Origin: Bacteroidetes bacterium HGW-Bacteroidetes-10
GTDB lineage: Bacteria > Bacteroidota > Bacteroidia > Bacteroidales > UBA932
DNA length: 64,000 nucleotides
Reading direction: 5' to 3'
NCBI GenBank assembly: GCA_002842695.1
Contig: PHDT01000007.1
Location: 1 to 64,000, forward strand
The translations under genes and the position numbers were made by a program. Position 1 is the first letter of the stretch. The number at the start of each line of letters is the position of its first letter. This document shows, in pieces, positions 45,966-54,809 of this stretch. Below the pieces are notes generated by a model. That model was not told where the DNA came from. It did no database searches and was given only the letters and a program-made list of their open reading frames with translations.

Positions 45966-47342
45966 ATGATTTATATTATCATGCCTGTGATATTCATTGC
46001 AGGGATTATTGCGATAGCTTTTGAAGATGCATTGCGGATTAACAAGGCTGCTACAGCCATTGGGATGAGCGTGCTTTTATGGATGATGGTTCTGGCGGAC
46101 GGGACAAACATGTTCAACATGAATGGTTCTGAAATGCTTGAAACAATGATAAAAAACATACCATCATTTTCTGAGTTGTCTGTAAGTGAGCAGGTTTATA
46201 AGTTTCTTGAGTTTTCAATAGTGGAGTCACTGGGAGATGTGTCGGAAACATTGTTTTTTGTTTTAGGTTCTATGGCAATTATCGAGCTTGTAGATTCGCA
46301 CGGAGGCTTTGAGATAATCGTTAATTCAATTACAACCAGAAACAAAAGAAAGCTTTTGTGGATTATCTCTTTTCTTACTTTTTTCCTGTCATCTTTACTG
46401 GGGAACCTTGCAACCGTAATTGTAGTTGTTGCTTTGCTCCGGCGCATCATTGGTGAAAGGGCAGACAGGCTGATATTTGCCGGGATGACAATAATTGCTG
46501 CCAATGCCGGCGGAGCCTGGTCTCCAATAGGAGATGTCACAACTTTGCTTTTGTGGACAGGCGGGACAATTACTGTTCTGCATCAGGTTACTCAATTAAT
46601 TTTACCCAGCCTTGCCATGATGAGTGTTCCGCTTATATACACTACTTTCACCTTCAGTAAGGATGCCGTTTGCAAGAGTCCAAAGCAGGAAAAGCAGGAT
46701 CCCTTCCTTGCGAAAATTGACCCCCGTTTCAAGAGGATGCTCCTTGTTACCGGCTTGATTTCTCTCGGTTCTGTTCCGGTTCTGCAGAGTCTCCTTCATC
46801 TTCCTCCTTTTATGGGAATACTTCTGGGGCTTTCAATAATGTGGGTAATGACAGACCGCAGATGGACAGGCAGGATGATTCCGGTAATTCAGGAGCTGCG
46901 GGTTCAGCGGGTCTTTTCAAGAATTGATGTTCCCACTGTTCTCTTTTTTCTTGGTATCCTCATGTCTGTGGCTTCACTTAAAACAGCAGGCCATCTGGGA
47001 CAAATGTCAGGTTTTCTGGATTCAGTAATGCCCTCTCCGGAAGTTATAAGTTTGGTGCTGGGTGTCACATCTTCGTTTCTGGATAACGTAGCACTGGTTG
47101 CAGGTACAATTGGTATGTACCCGTTGGCGGCGGCAGGCCCCTTCATGACTGACGGCAATTTCTGGACATTCCTGGCATACTGTGCAGTTACAGGGGGCAG
47201 CATTCTTATTATTGGATCTGCATCAGGTGTAACTGTTATGGGGCTTGAGAAGATTCCGTTCGGTTACTATCTGAAAAAATTCTCCCTGCTTGCACTTCTG
47301 GGATACTTTGCAGGAGCTGCAGTTTACTTGCTTCTTTTCTGA
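45966..47342 (+). CDS. nhaD: NhaD-type Na+/H+ antiporter
   Basis: 458-residue, about 11-12-helix sodium/proton antiporter of the NhaD group. Family features: ALRINKAATAIGMSVLLWMM, FSIVESLGDVSETLFFVLGSMAIIELVDSHGGF (in parts), SLLGNLATVIVVVALLRRII, ANAGGAWSPIGDVTTLLLW, and near the end SFLDNVALVAGTIGMYP and ITGSASGVTVMG-like sequence (IIGSASGVTVMGLEKIPFGYYLKK). It exports Na+ and supports pH/salt tolerance. It has its own promoter, divergent from groES. Confidence 0.93.
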   Translation: MIYIIMPVIFIAGIIAIAFEDALRINKAATAIGMSVLLWMMVLADGTNMFNMNGSEMLETMIKNIPSFSELSVSEQVYKFLEFSIVESLGDVSETLFFVLGSMAIIELVDSHGGFEIIVNSITTRNKRKLLWIISFLTFFLSSLLGNLATVIVVVALLRRIIGERADRLIFAGMTIIAANAGGAWSPIGDVTTLLLWTGGTITVLHQVTQLILPSLAMMSVPLIYTTFTFSKDAVCKSPKQEKQDPFLAKIDPRFKRMLLVTGLISLGSVPVLQSLLHLPPFMGILLGLSIMWVMTDRRWTGRMIPVIQELRVQRVFSRIDVPTVLFFLGILMSVASLKTAGHLGQMSGFLDSVMPSPEVISLVLGVTSSFLDNVALVAGTIGMYPLAAAGPFMTDGNFWTFLAYCAVTGGSILIIGSASGVTVMGLEKIPFGYYLKKFSLLALLGYFAGAAVYLLLF

Positions 47343-47367
47343 AAACGGGATAGTCTGATATTCTCGT

Positions 47368-47375
47368 TATATTTG
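47368..47375 (+). promoter_or_regulatory. Bacteroidota -7 promoter box for tadA
   Basis: TATATTTG, exact TAnnTTTG, 22 bases before the tadA ATG. Confidence 0.55.
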
Positions 47376-47397
47376 CATTGAACTAAGTTTATTTGCA

Positions 47398-47835
47398 ATG
47401 AACGAGAACGAGAAATTTATGAAGGCGGCTCTTCAGGAGGCATTGAAGGCACTGGACTCTGATGAGGTTCCCGTTGGGGCGGTAGTAGTTTGCGAAGGGA
47501 AGATAGTTGCCCGTGCACATAATCTTACCGAGAGACTAAATGACCCCACTGCGCATGCAGAGATGCAGGCAATTACTATGGCCACCTCTGCGTTTGGCGG
47601 GAAATACCTCGAAACTTGCATCCTGTATGTAACTCTGGAGCCCTGCTCTATGTGTGCCGCAGCTCTTAACTGGGCTCAGATAGGGAAGGTGGTGTATGGC
47701 GCTTCAGATCCAAAAAGAGGGTTCTCGCTTTACTCTCCATCATTGCTACATCCAAAAACAATTGTTGAGTGCGGAGTTATGGAAGAAGAGTGCTCTTCTC
47801 TTGTAAGAAATTTCTTTAAATCAAAGAGAGGCTGA
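47398..47835 (+). CDS. tadA: tRNA-specific adenosine deaminase TadA
   Basis: 145-residue zinc deaminase that converts A34 to inosine in tRNA-Arg(ACG). Catalytic motif H53-A-E55 in PTAHAEMQAI and the zinc cysteines Cys83 and Cys86 in EPCSMCAAAL are present; GASDPKRGF fits the TadA RNA-binding loop. Full length. A DedA/YqaA gene starts one base after its stop. A general cytosine/guanine deaminase is a less likely alternative. Confidence 0.92.
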   Translation: MNENEKFMKAALQEALKALDSDEVPVGAVVVCEGKIVARAHNLTERLNDPTAHAEMQAITMATSAFGGKYLETCILYVTLEPCSMCAAALNWAQIGKVVYGASDPKRGFSLYSPSLLHPKTIVECGVMEEECSSLVRNFFKSKRG

Positions 47836-47836
47836 T

Positions 47837-48307
47837 ATGGTTGAACTCATACAGGATTACGGATTTCTTGGATTGTTTATGGGTGCCTTTCTGGCAGCAA
47901 CCGTTATCCCATTCAGCTCAGATATTCTCATGGTGGGAATGATGCTTGGAGGGATGAATCCCATACTGGCGTTCTTTGCAGCAACGCTTGGAAACTGGCT
48001 TGGGGGGCTGACTTCCTATTATGTAGGGCATCTTGGCAGATGGGACTGGATTGAGCGGTGGTTCAGGGTTAAGGAGGAGAGTCTTCTACGGCAAAAACAC
48101 TGGATTGACAAATATGGAAGTATAATTGCTTTTTTCAGCTGGGTTCCCTTTGCGGGCGATTTGCTAGCCGTTGCGCTGGGCTTTTACAGGGTCAATTTCA
48201 CAAAGACAGCACTCTACATGCTGGCAGGTAAAGCTGTGCGCTTTGCTTTCTGGGTTCTGCTGTACCATTTGTTTGGTGAGGCAATCCTGGAGTTTAAGTT
48301 TCTATAA
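47837..48307 (+). CDS. DedA/YqaA family membrane protein
   Basis: 156-residue inner-membrane protein of the SNARE-associated (DedA/VTT) group, short YqaA type. Re-entrant-loop motif AATVIPFSSDILMVGMMLGG near the N-terminus, then NWLGGLTSYYVGHLGRW and the conserved FFSWVPFAGDLLAVALGFYRVNF (GxxxxxG-arginine region in parts). DedA proteins act in undecaprenyl-phosphate or phospholipid flipping; whether YqaA does so is not known. It lies one base after tadA and is the last gene before the tRNA. Confidence 0.87.
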   Translation: MVELIQDYGFLGLFMGAFLAATVIPFSSDILMVGMMLGGMNPILAFFAATLGNWLGGLTSYYVGHLGRWDWIERWFRVKEESLLRQKHWIDKYGSIIAFFSWVPFAGDLLAVALGFYRVNFTKTALYMLAGKAVRFAFWVLLYHLFGEAILEFKFL

Positions 48308-48312
48308 TTTTT

Positions 48313-48343
48313 TTTGCACTTTTTAAAAAAAGCAATATATTTG
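48313..48343 (+). promoter_or_regulatory. Promoter of tRNA-Gln
   Basis: TTTG at 48313-48316, 19-base spacer, TATATTTG at 48336-48343. Exact match to the Bacteroidota consensus in both elements, 22 bases before the tRNA. Confidence 0.75.
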
Positions 48344-48365
48344 CACCCTCAAACTAAAACCATAT

Positions 48366-48436
48366 TGACCTATGGTGTAATGGTAGCACTACTGATTTTG
48401 GTTCAGTCAGTCTAGGTTCGAATCCTGGTAGGTCAA
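48366..48436 (+). tRNA. tRNA-Gln (anticodon UUG)
   Basis: Full cloverleaf: seven-base-pair acceptor stem TGACCTA/TAGGTCA, D-arm with GGTGTAATGGTAGCAC, anticodon stem ACTGA/TCAGT around the loop TTTTGGT (anticodon TTG, reads CAA and probably CAG), T-arm CTAGG-TTCGAAT-CCTGG. Discriminator A at 48436; the CCA end is not encoded. Own promoter and own terminator. Confidence 0.96.
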
Positions 48437-48446
48437 CTTGAGAACG

Positions 48447-48481
48447 AAGGTGTTTCAGCAGATTGTTGAAACACCTTTTTT
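48447..48481 (+). terminator. Intrinsic terminator after tRNA-Gln
   Basis: Eleven-base-pair stem AAGGTGTTTCA/TGAAACACCTT, nine-base loop, then a T run. Confidence 0.9.
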
Positions 48482-48482
48482 C

Positions 48483-48490
48483 TATCTTTG
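48483..48490 (+). promoter_or_regulatory. Bacteroidota -7 promoter box for the family 2 glycosyltransferase
   Basis: TATCTTTG, exact TAnnTTTG, starting 2 bases after the terminator T run and ending 7 bases before the ATG at 48498. Confidence 0.5.
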
Positions 48491-48497
48491 CGGTGAA

Positions 48498-49499
48498 ATG
48501 AGAAGTTTGCATTACGATATATCTGTTATCATGCCTGTATACCGGGTCGAGGGTCACATTGAGCAGACCCTCTCCTCACTTGCAGCGCAAACATTCAGAA
48601 ATTTTGAACTGATTCTGGTTGATGACAGGGGTGGTGATGCCAGCATTGATAAGGCTGTAGCCCTTCTTGAGGCTTCGGAATTAAAGGATGACTTCAGAGT
48701 TGTGGAAAATCCCTCAAATCTGGGAGTGTCGCTCTCAAGGGGCAGGGGCCTTGAAGTTGCATCAGGCGAATATGTGATTCATCTTGATTCCGACGACTTT
48801 TTTGAGCCTGATATGCTCGAAATAATGTACAGAAAGGGTGTTGAAGAGGGAGCAGATATTGTTGTCTGCGGATTCGTCAAGGAGTTCGGCACAAAGGAAG
48901 AGCCGTCGGGTGCATTCCAGTTTGCCGGCAAGGGAGAGCAGGCCCTGACATCTGCAAGGGGAAAGGAGGAGTATATAAGGCTCATGCTTGAAAATTCCAG
49001 GCCATCTGCTCTGTGGAACAAGCTTGTAAAAAGGGAGCTGTTTACAAATGAAAATATTGGGTTTGATCAAAACCTCAGGGACGATCTCTCGGTTTCTCCC
49101 CTGCTGATTCTTGCAGCTAAGAAAATCGCATTTGTTGAGTTGCCACTTGTGCATTATGTAATGTATAATTCAGCATCTGTTTCTGCATCTGCAGGTCATC
49201 TTCTGCTGATTGCAAATACGCTTAAGTTTCTGGAAAAAAGATTTGAAGAAGAGGGAGTTGATGCCGGAAGGGAGCTGTTTGCATATAAGAATCAGACGCG
49301 GAGAAGGCTGCTTTTGCATAAGCAGGTAAAGGGAGATGATGTAAAAAAATACCTGAAACTCTTTCCTGAAATTAACGGTCAGATAATCAGCGGAAATAAC
49401 CCGGAGAAGAAATATCATTACAGGCTGTTTGCCCGGTTCGCTGCCGGCGGCGATTCAACCATGTTCCGGCTGGTCAGGTTTTTACTCAGGTTTATTTAA
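48498..49499 (+). CDS. Family 2 glycosyltransferase
   Basis: 333-residue GT-A fold glycosyltransferase. DISVIMPVYRVEGHIEQTLSSLAAQTF (in parts) opens the fold, nucleotide-sugar Asp in ILVDDRGGD, and the metal-binding DxD appears as HLDSDDFFEPDM. ARPSALWNKL-like segment (SRPSALWNKLVKREL) is typical of EpsJ/CpsO-like enzymes adding sugars to surface polysaccharide. The Met at 48498 was chosen because the in-frame upstream ATG (48438) lies in the tRNA terminator. Its last 8 bases overlap the convergent glycosyltransferase. Sugar and acceptor unknown. Confidence 0.92.
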   Translation: MRSLHYDISVIMPVYRVEGHIEQTLSSLAAQTFRNFELILVDDRGGDASIDKAVALLEASELKDDFRVVENPSNLGVSLSRGRGLEVASGEYVIHLDSDDFFEPDMLEIMYRKGVEEGADIVVCGFVKEFGTKEEPSGAFQFAGKGEQALTSARGKEEYIRLMLENSRPSALWNKLVKRELFTNENIGFDQNLRDDLSVSPLLILAAKKIAFVELPLVHYVMYNSASVSASAGHLLLIANTLKFLEKRFEEEGVDAGRELFAYKNQTRRRLLLHKQVKGDDVKKYLKLFPEINGQIISGNNPEKKYHYRLFARFAAGGDSTMFRLVRFLLRFI

Positions 49500-50529
49500 C
49501 CAGTTCCAGCAATCTTGCGGCCCTTTTTTCAAAAGTAAAGTGTGTGCGGATTCTCTCTGCCTGAGCGGCTCTGTCTGTATTCGAGAGTGCTCTGTTAACC
49601 GCCTCAACGGCACTCTCCAGTGCCATGTTTTCCCCTGAAGTTTTGAAGCTGTCACCAGTGAGAGCAAATACCGACTCTCCAAGTCCGCCTGTAACCTCAG
49701 GCATGCCTCCGGCTCTGGTAATTACCGGGATGCATCCGTGATTCATTGCCTCGGCAAGGGCAAGTGAGAAGCTCTCTCTTCTTGAAAGCTGACAGTAGAC
49801 ATTGGACTGAATGTAAAATTTTCTGAGGCGAGAGTGCTCTACTTTTGGCAAAATTGTAAGGTTAGCTGGAAGCTTGCCCGTAAGAAACCAGATTCTGTCC
49901 ATGTCTGCCCCAACAAGTGTGAAGTTGCAGTGTGGCATTGCTGCCGCAAGTGCGATAAACCGGTCAACTCCTTTTATATGAAAACTCTGAGGTGATGCAG
50001 CGAGAGCCACACAAAGAACCCCCGGTGTTCCTCCCGGTTTATTAACAGTCGCCGGCTCAAATCTCATTCCGTTGTAAATCACCTCTGTTGACGCACCAGG
50101 CGCCACTGCTTTAACAACCCTCTCCACATATTGCGAAACGCACAGATTTAAGGTTGCAAGCTTCATGGAGATTCTTGTCATAAACCCTCTTACAGGATTT
50201 ACAAAACTGCCGTATTTGTATTTTTTCACCCTGCATGTATCATAACCGCCAATTACCAGATAACACTTTTTACGAGCAAGCCTGGCGAAAATGGCCGGCA
50301 AAAATGAATGGTAGTCTGCAAACCATATATAGATAACATCATGTGAATTTATTTGCGTCAGGAGAAAGAAGAACTCCTTTATGAGGGCAAAAAACTGCTT
50401 CAGGGGAGTGGTATTGTCTACTTCCAGGCTGGTGACAATATGCCTGCCTGAGAGTATCTCCAGATCTCCGTTTATGAATGTGGAGTTTCTGGTATAGATG
50501 AACAGAATTCGTCTTGGTTTCTCCTCCAT
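49492..50529 (-). CDS. Family 4-like (GT-B) glycosyltransferase
   Basis: 345-residue GT-B enzyme. The N-terminal half has ILFIYTRNSTFINGDLEIL and YIWFADYHSFLPAIFARLARKKCYLVIGGYD (in parts); the C-terminal half has the family pattern RRESFSLALAEAMNHGCIPVITRAGGMPEVTGG, equivalent to the ExGxxxxExMxxGxPVxxxxxGGxxE loop that holds UDP/GDP-sugar. It is the last gene of the Na/Pi - phosphodiester glycosidase - glycosyltransferase group, with its ATG overlapping the previous stop by one base. Product unknown. Confidence 0.88.
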   Translation of the reverse strand: MEEKPRRILFIYTRNSTFINGDLEILSGRHIVTSLEVDNTTPLKQFFALIKEFFFLLTQINSHDVIYIWFADYHSFLPAIFARLARKKCYLVIGGYDTCRVKKYKYGSFVNPVRGFMTRISMKLATLNLCVSQYVERVVKAVAPGASTEVIYNGMRFEPATVNKPGGTPGVLCVALAASPQSFHIKGVDRFIALAAAMPHCNFTLVGADMDRIWFLTGKLPANLTILPKVEHSRLRKFYIQSNVYCQLSRRESFSLALAEAMNHGCIPVITRAGGMPEVTGGLGESVFALTGDSFKTSGENMALESAVEAVNRALSNTDRAAQAERIRTHFTFEKRAARLLELVK

Positions 50530-51398
50530 TACCGGGTTTTGTGTACAAGAATTGCGTTGGCAACCTTTCTCTGGCCCATGTTGTCAAACAGTTTGTTGTC
50601 GGATGGGTGATTAACAACACCGTTGTCTGAGCCTCCTGCAACATACATTGTTGTAGAACCTCCCCCGTCAAGGTTAATTGCATAATCTGCCCCCAGCCAT
50701 TTCATAATCTGCTGAAGCTCCGTAAGAGAGACTCCGGCAGCCTGAGCGTTTCTTCCGTCTGCAGTTAGCAGAAGAATGGTTCCGTCTGCCTTTTTACCAA
50801 CGGCACTCCTCGGGTGACGGGCTGTGTAAAACGAAGATTTATCAAGCTTAAGATCCCTGCCTGCCACTCTTAAAATTGGCCCGGTCGTGATAACCTCCTG
50901 TGCCTGGATATACTTTTCCCACTCTCTGAGTTCGTCTGCCTTGAGAATAAAGAGTTCTCCCCTGAATATTGCAAGAGCTCCCAGCTGGTGCATCGCCCTC
51001 TTGTTACCTGTTATGGTATTTGGGGCAAGCTGACGGTTCTCTTTTCTGATGTAGTCAACGGAATTGTAGTCCTCAGTATTGTGAGTGTAGTTGAACTTAA
51101 AGAATGAGCCGTTTATAGCTGCAATCGCTCCGGATTCCGAAGCCATAAGACTTGTCTCCTTAAGAACAGGACTGGCAAAAATTTCAATTCGTGCATCTGA
51201 ACCGGGCTTAATCTCAATGACAGAGATAAACTGACTGGAGGCGAAAAGCTCGCCTGAAGAAAAATGTACCCATTTATGATCAATACCTGCAGAAACAGAT
51301 TTAGTGTTCCATGAAGCAGCGGAAAAAGTTGTTGAATCATTCTGACCCTTCACCCCAAGGGTGAAAAGCATGAAAAACAACAATAGAATCTTTCTCAT
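50529..51398 (-). CDS. Secreted phosphodiester glycosidase (NAGPA domain) protein
   Basis: 289-residue exported protein with signal peptide MRKILLLFFMLFTLGVKG|QN. The NAGPA (N-acetylglucosamine-1-phosphodiester alpha-N-acetylglucosaminidase) fold is shown by AAINGSFFKFNY, HPRSAVGKKADGTILLLTADGRN (in parts) and the motif YAINLDGGGSTTMYV near 220-235. By family it cleaves sugar phosphodiesters in cell-surface polymers; substrate here unknown. Gap to the Na/Pi gene is 2 bases, and it overlaps the next gene by one base. Confidence 0.9.
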   Translation of the reverse strand: MRKILLLFFMLFTLGVKGQNDSTTFSAASWNTKSVSAGIDHKWVHFSSGELFASSQFISVIEIKPGSDARIEIFASPVLKETSLMASESGAIAAINGSFFKFNYTHNTEDYNSVDYIRKENRQLAPNTITGNKRAMHQLGALAIFRGELFILKADELREWEKYIQAQEVITTGPILRVAGRDLKLDKSSFYTARHPRSAVGKKADGTILLLTADGRNAQAAGVSLTELQQIMKWLGADYAINLDGGGSTTMYVAGGSDNGVVNHPSDNKLFDNMGQRKVANAILVHKTR

Positions 51399-51400
51399 TA

Positions 51401-53086
51401 TTACTGGATTTCTATGATTGCTTCAGATACATTGATTATGTAGTCACCGGCTTTTTCGCACTCTGCAACTATATCCATGTAGTAGACCCCTGTCTGGTAG
51501 CCGTAAGTATTGTTCTCAAGGTTAAAGAGGTGCTCCTCCTTGAGGATATTGCGGTATTCGTTGATTTGCTCTTCAGAATCGACTGCATTTGAAATACCGT
51601 CAATCTGGGTGTATCCTCTGTCAAGATTTTCAATCATATTGTCAAAGGCTTTCTCAAGCAGTACAAACATATGGTCAAGTTTTTCGCAGATATCTGAGTT
51701 AAATGATTTCTTATGAACACGAAGTCTGTTAAGGATTCTTGCAATGTTATAGCCTGAGTCGCCCATGCTCTCAATCTCGCTAATAATCTTATACATTGCC
51801 TGTAGTCTTCTTCCGCTCTCCTCGCTCAGTTCGCTTTCAGAAACATTGTTGAGATAGTTTGCAATTTCAAGCTCCACTTTGTCTGTAATTTGTTCGTAGT
51901 GCTCAATTTTGTTGTACAACTCTTCGAACTTCTCTGTGTCGCACAGTCTTAGAGCCTCTCTCGCATAAACAAACTGCTGTTTTTCAAGTTTAGCAAAATC
52001 TGTTATCTCCTGCTTTGCTTGTGAGAGTGATAGTTCTGCAGTACTGAGAATGCCACCCTGTATGTATTTGAGTCGGAAGACCTCCTCTGTCTCTTTTGAC
52101 TTAATTACCGAGCTTACCAGTTTAACAATCTGAGGTGTAAACCAAACCAGCAGCATCGTGTTTGTTACGTTGAAGAGAGTGTGCAGGAATGATATTCCAT
52201 ATAAAGTTGCTTCCGAAGATACAAAGGGGTCAAGTCCGGAAACAGCTATCGTAATTTTAGAAACAATGAACAGGACAGGCCTGTAAAGAATAAGCACCCA
52301 TGTTACCCCGAAAATATTAAAAACGGTATGTGCCAGCGCGGCCCTCCGGGCCGAGACATTTGCTACTGCCGCAGCTATATTTGCGGTTATTGTTGTTCCT
52401 ATGTTTTCTCCCAGAACCATTGCGGCAGCCATCTCAAACGGAATCCATCCGTAACTGCTCATTACAAGAGTAAGTGCCATTGTAGCGCTTGACGACTGCA
52501 TCACTATTGTGAGGAGTGTGCCCAGCATTACAAAAGCCAGGATTGAGAGGAATCCGTTATGAGTCCAGCTCTGAAGGAATTCAAAAATTTCGGGATTAGA
52601 CTTCAGATCCGGTACAGAGTCTTTCAGGAATGAGAGTCCAAGGAAGAGGAGTGCAAAACCAATTATCAGCTCTCCGGTTGATTTTCTCTTTTTGGACTTG
52701 AACATCATAAGCGTGAAGCCAATCGCAATTAGAGGAATCGAAATTGTTGAGATGTCAAATTTGAATCCCAGAAGCGATATTATCCAGGCTGTTACCGTTG
52801 TTCCAATGTTCGCCCCCATGATTACTCCCACAGACTGGGCGAGAGAGAGCAGGCCGGCATTCACAAAGCTTACAACCATTACGGTTGTGGCGCTGGAAGA
52901 CTGGATAATTGCAGTAATAAACAGACCGGTTAATACCCTTTTGAAGGAATTTGATGTCATTGCAGCCAGAATGCTGCGCATCTTGTCACCTGCAACCTTT
53001 TGCAGGGCCCCGCTCATTAAAGTCATACCATACAGGAAGAGACCAAGTGAGCCGAGAAGTTTCAAAATCTGAAATGCTGCGTCCAT
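51401..53086 (-). CDS. Na/Pi cotransporter family protein with C-terminal PhoU domain
   Basis: 561-residue phosphate transporter of the NptA/SLC34-like family. Two Na/Pi repeats with the paired signature QSSSA (FITAIIQSSSATTVMVVSFVNAG and IVMQSSSATMALTLVMSS) and GANIGTT/GENIGTT sequences define the translocation core in residues 1-320; the C-terminal 200 residues are PhoU-like helices. The Met at 53086 is chosen because a -7 box at 53113-53120 lies 26 bases upstream and inside any longer reading frame. First gene of a three-gene operon. Confidence 0.92.
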   Translation of the reverse strand: MDAAFQILKLLGSLGLFLYGMTLMSGALQKVAGDKMRSILAAMTSNSFKRVLTGLFITAIIQSSSATTVMVVSFVNAGLLSLAQSVGVIMGANIGTTVTAWIISLLGFKFDISTISIPLIAIGFTLMMFKSKKRKSTGELIIGFALLFLGLSFLKDSVPDLKSNPEIFEFLQSWTHNGFLSILAFVMLGTLLTIVMQSSSATMALTLVMSSYGWIPFEMAAAMVLGENIGTTITANIAAAVANVSARRAALAHTVFNIFGVTWVLILYRPVLFIVSKITIAVSGLDPFVSSEATLYGISFLHTLFNVTNTMLLVWFTPQIVKLVSSVIKSKETEEVFRLKYIQGGILSTAELSLSQAKQEITDFAKLEKQQFVYAREALRLCDTEKFEELYNKIEHYEQITDKVELEIANYLNNVSESELSEESGRRLQAMYKIISEIESMGDSGYNIARILNRLRVHKKSFNSDICEKLDHMFVLLEKAFDNMIENLDRGYTQIDGISNAVDSEEQINEYRNILKEEHLFNLENNTYGYQTGVYYMDIVAECEKAGDYIINVSEAIIEIQ

Positions 53087-53112
53087 AATCGTGTAGGAAT
53101 AGTTTATGACGA

Positions 53113-53120
53113 CAAATATA
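53113..53120 (-). promoter_or_regulatory. Bacteroidota -7 promoter box for the Na/Pi cotransporter operon
   Basis: Minus-strand TATATTTG, exact TAnnTTTG, 26 bases from the ATG at 53086. It rules out an upstream in-frame start at 53143. Confidence 0.55.
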
Positions 53121-53189
53121 ATTCTTAAAATGATGTGATTCATAATTATGATTCTTATTTATTACCTTAGCGGGCAAAACCTGCTACAG

Positions 53190-54809
53190 ATGAACCGCAT
53201 ATTTTGTATTTCACTGCTCACTTTTCTGGCAATGTTGTTTGCGGGTAAATCTCAAGCACAATTCTACTCAACCGGAAGCGATCCTGCCGGGTTGAAGTGG
53301 ATGGAAATCAAAACTAAAAGATATAATGTCATATACCCGGCAGAGATAGACTCTCTTGCCAGGAGGTATGCCTTTTTGCTGGAAAAAACCGCCGATGCAG
53401 TTAACAGACCTCTTGGTGCAAAGCCACGCAGGTTACCAGTGGTTCTTCATCCGTACAATGTTCTAAGTAACGGACTTGTAACATGGGCTCCCAGACGTAT
53501 GGAGCTAATTACAAACCCTCCCTCTACCGGAAGTTACTCCCAGAACTGGGAGAAGCAGCTTGTGCTTCACGAAAGCAGACACGTCGCCCAGATGACTATG
53601 TTTGAGAGGGGGATCTTCAGACCGGCAATGTGGCTGCTGGGAGAACAGGCGCCAGGTATTGGAGCCGGACTCTATATCAATAAATGGGCGCTTGAAGGGG
53701 ATGCAGTAGCATCAGAAACTGAGCTGTCTTTCTCAGGAAGAGGCAGGGATCCGGGGCATCTGGTTTACTATAAGGCCGCATTCCTTGACGGTGATTACCG
53801 CAACAGACAGAGATGGGCATTTGGCTCTTACAGACAATACACACCGGACGATTACAGTCTGGGTTATCTTCTTCACTCAACTATCAGGTTCAGGACCGGA
53901 AATTACCATTTTATGGGTGATCTTACCAGGACACTTGTTGACAACTGGATTAACCCTGCAGGCTCCTCGGTGTCGTTCAGAAAATCGTCGGGCCTGAATC
54001 TGGATGACAATATCAGAGAGAGTATAAAGCTTATGTCTGCATACTGGCGCAGGGAGGATTCTGTAAGGGCTCCGTTTACACCTCTGGAAAGCGTCACCTA
54101 CCGTACAAGAGATTATGTTACTTACAAGTCTGTTATTCCGGTTTCTGCCGATTCGGTCTATGCCGTGAAGGCAGATATGAATGAGGCAAAGTGTCTTGTA
54201 AGAGTTGATGAGTCAGGAAGGGATGTAACACTTACGTTTGTTGGTTTTATGGGAAGTGAACCGGTCTACAGCAGGGGTAAGATATACTGGAGCGAGATGA
54301 TTCCTTCGCTCAGATGGGAGCACGAGAGCTTTTCTGACATTATCGAGTTTGATCTGAGTACAGGAACTACTAAAAGGCTCACAAGACATCAGAATTACTC
54401 AAACCCTGCATTTACTCCGGATGGGGATACCCTTTTTGTTGTAGAGTACCACCGGGCAGGAGGCTCCTCCCTGGTTCTGATGGAGCGGTCAAATTTAATG
54501 CGAAAGGTATCCTATCCTGCTCCAGGTAAGGGACAGATAAGAGAGTCTGTATCTGTTGGAGGGAAAATTTACTCTACTGTAATTACTGAAAAGGGAATGG
54601 GGATTTACTGCCTTGACCCTTTGGCTGCAGAGTGGGAAAGAGTGATTCCGGAGCAGCATCAGAATATTGAGAGGCTCTCTGTTATGGGGGATGCAATGAT
54701 CTTCTCCAGCGACCTTGAGGGAACAAACGATATTTACCATTTTGAGCCAGAATCGGGGCAGCTCAGGAGGCTTACAACCTCTAAACTCTCTGCCGTATCA
54801 CTATACTAA
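53190..54809 (+). CDS. Surface gluzincin-like / TolB propeller protein, 5' part of a split gene
   Basis: 539 residues. Signal peptide MNRIFCISLLTFLAMLFAGKSQA|QF. Residues 36-180 form a peptidase-MA/M61-like gluzincin with zinc motif H127-E128-S-R-H131 (VLHESRHVAQ) and a candidate third ligand Glu169 in KWALEGDAVASE. Residues about 300-535 are TolB-like propeller repeats (ITYRTRDYVTYKS-like, LFVVEYHRAGGSSLVL, NDIYHFEPESGQLRRLTTSK). The reading frame then ends abruptly in SAVSLY; the expected last propeller blade and the outer-membrane barrel continue in the +1 frame from about 54800 (second part, 54715-56031). See that entry for the break. Confidence 0.7.
   Translation: MNRIFCISLLTFLAMLFAGKSQAQFYSTGSDPAGLKWMEIKTKRYNVIYPAEIDSLARRYAFLLEKTADAVNRPLGAKPRRLPVVLHPYNVLSNGLVTWAPRRMELITNPPSTGSYSQNWEKQLVLHESRHVAQMTMFERGIFRPAMWLLGEQAPGIGAGLYINKWALEGDAVASETELSFSGRGRDPGHLVYYKAAFLDGDYRNRQRWAFGSYRQYTPDDYSLGYLLHSTIRFRTGNYHFMGDLTRTLVDNWINPAGSSVSFRKSSGLNLDDNIRESIKLMSAYWRREDSVRAPFTPLESVTYRTRDYVTYKSVIPVSADSVYAVKADMNEAKCLVRVDESGRDVTLTFVGFMGSEPVYSRGKIYWSEMIPSLRWEHESFSDIIEFDLSTGTTKRLTRHQNYSNPAFTPDGDTLFVVEYHRAGGSSLVLMERSNLMRKVSYPAPGKGQIRESVSVGGKIYSTVITEKGMGIYCLDPLAAEWERVIPEQHQNIERLSVMGDAMIFSSDLEGTNDIYHFEPESGQLRRLTTSKLSAVSLY

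Noticed and set aside
48438-48497. Upstream extension of the family 2 glycosyltransferase to an ATG at 48438
   Set aside because: These codons lie inside the tRNA terminator hairpin and upstream of the -7 box at 48483; homology begins with the later Met (DISVIMPVY).
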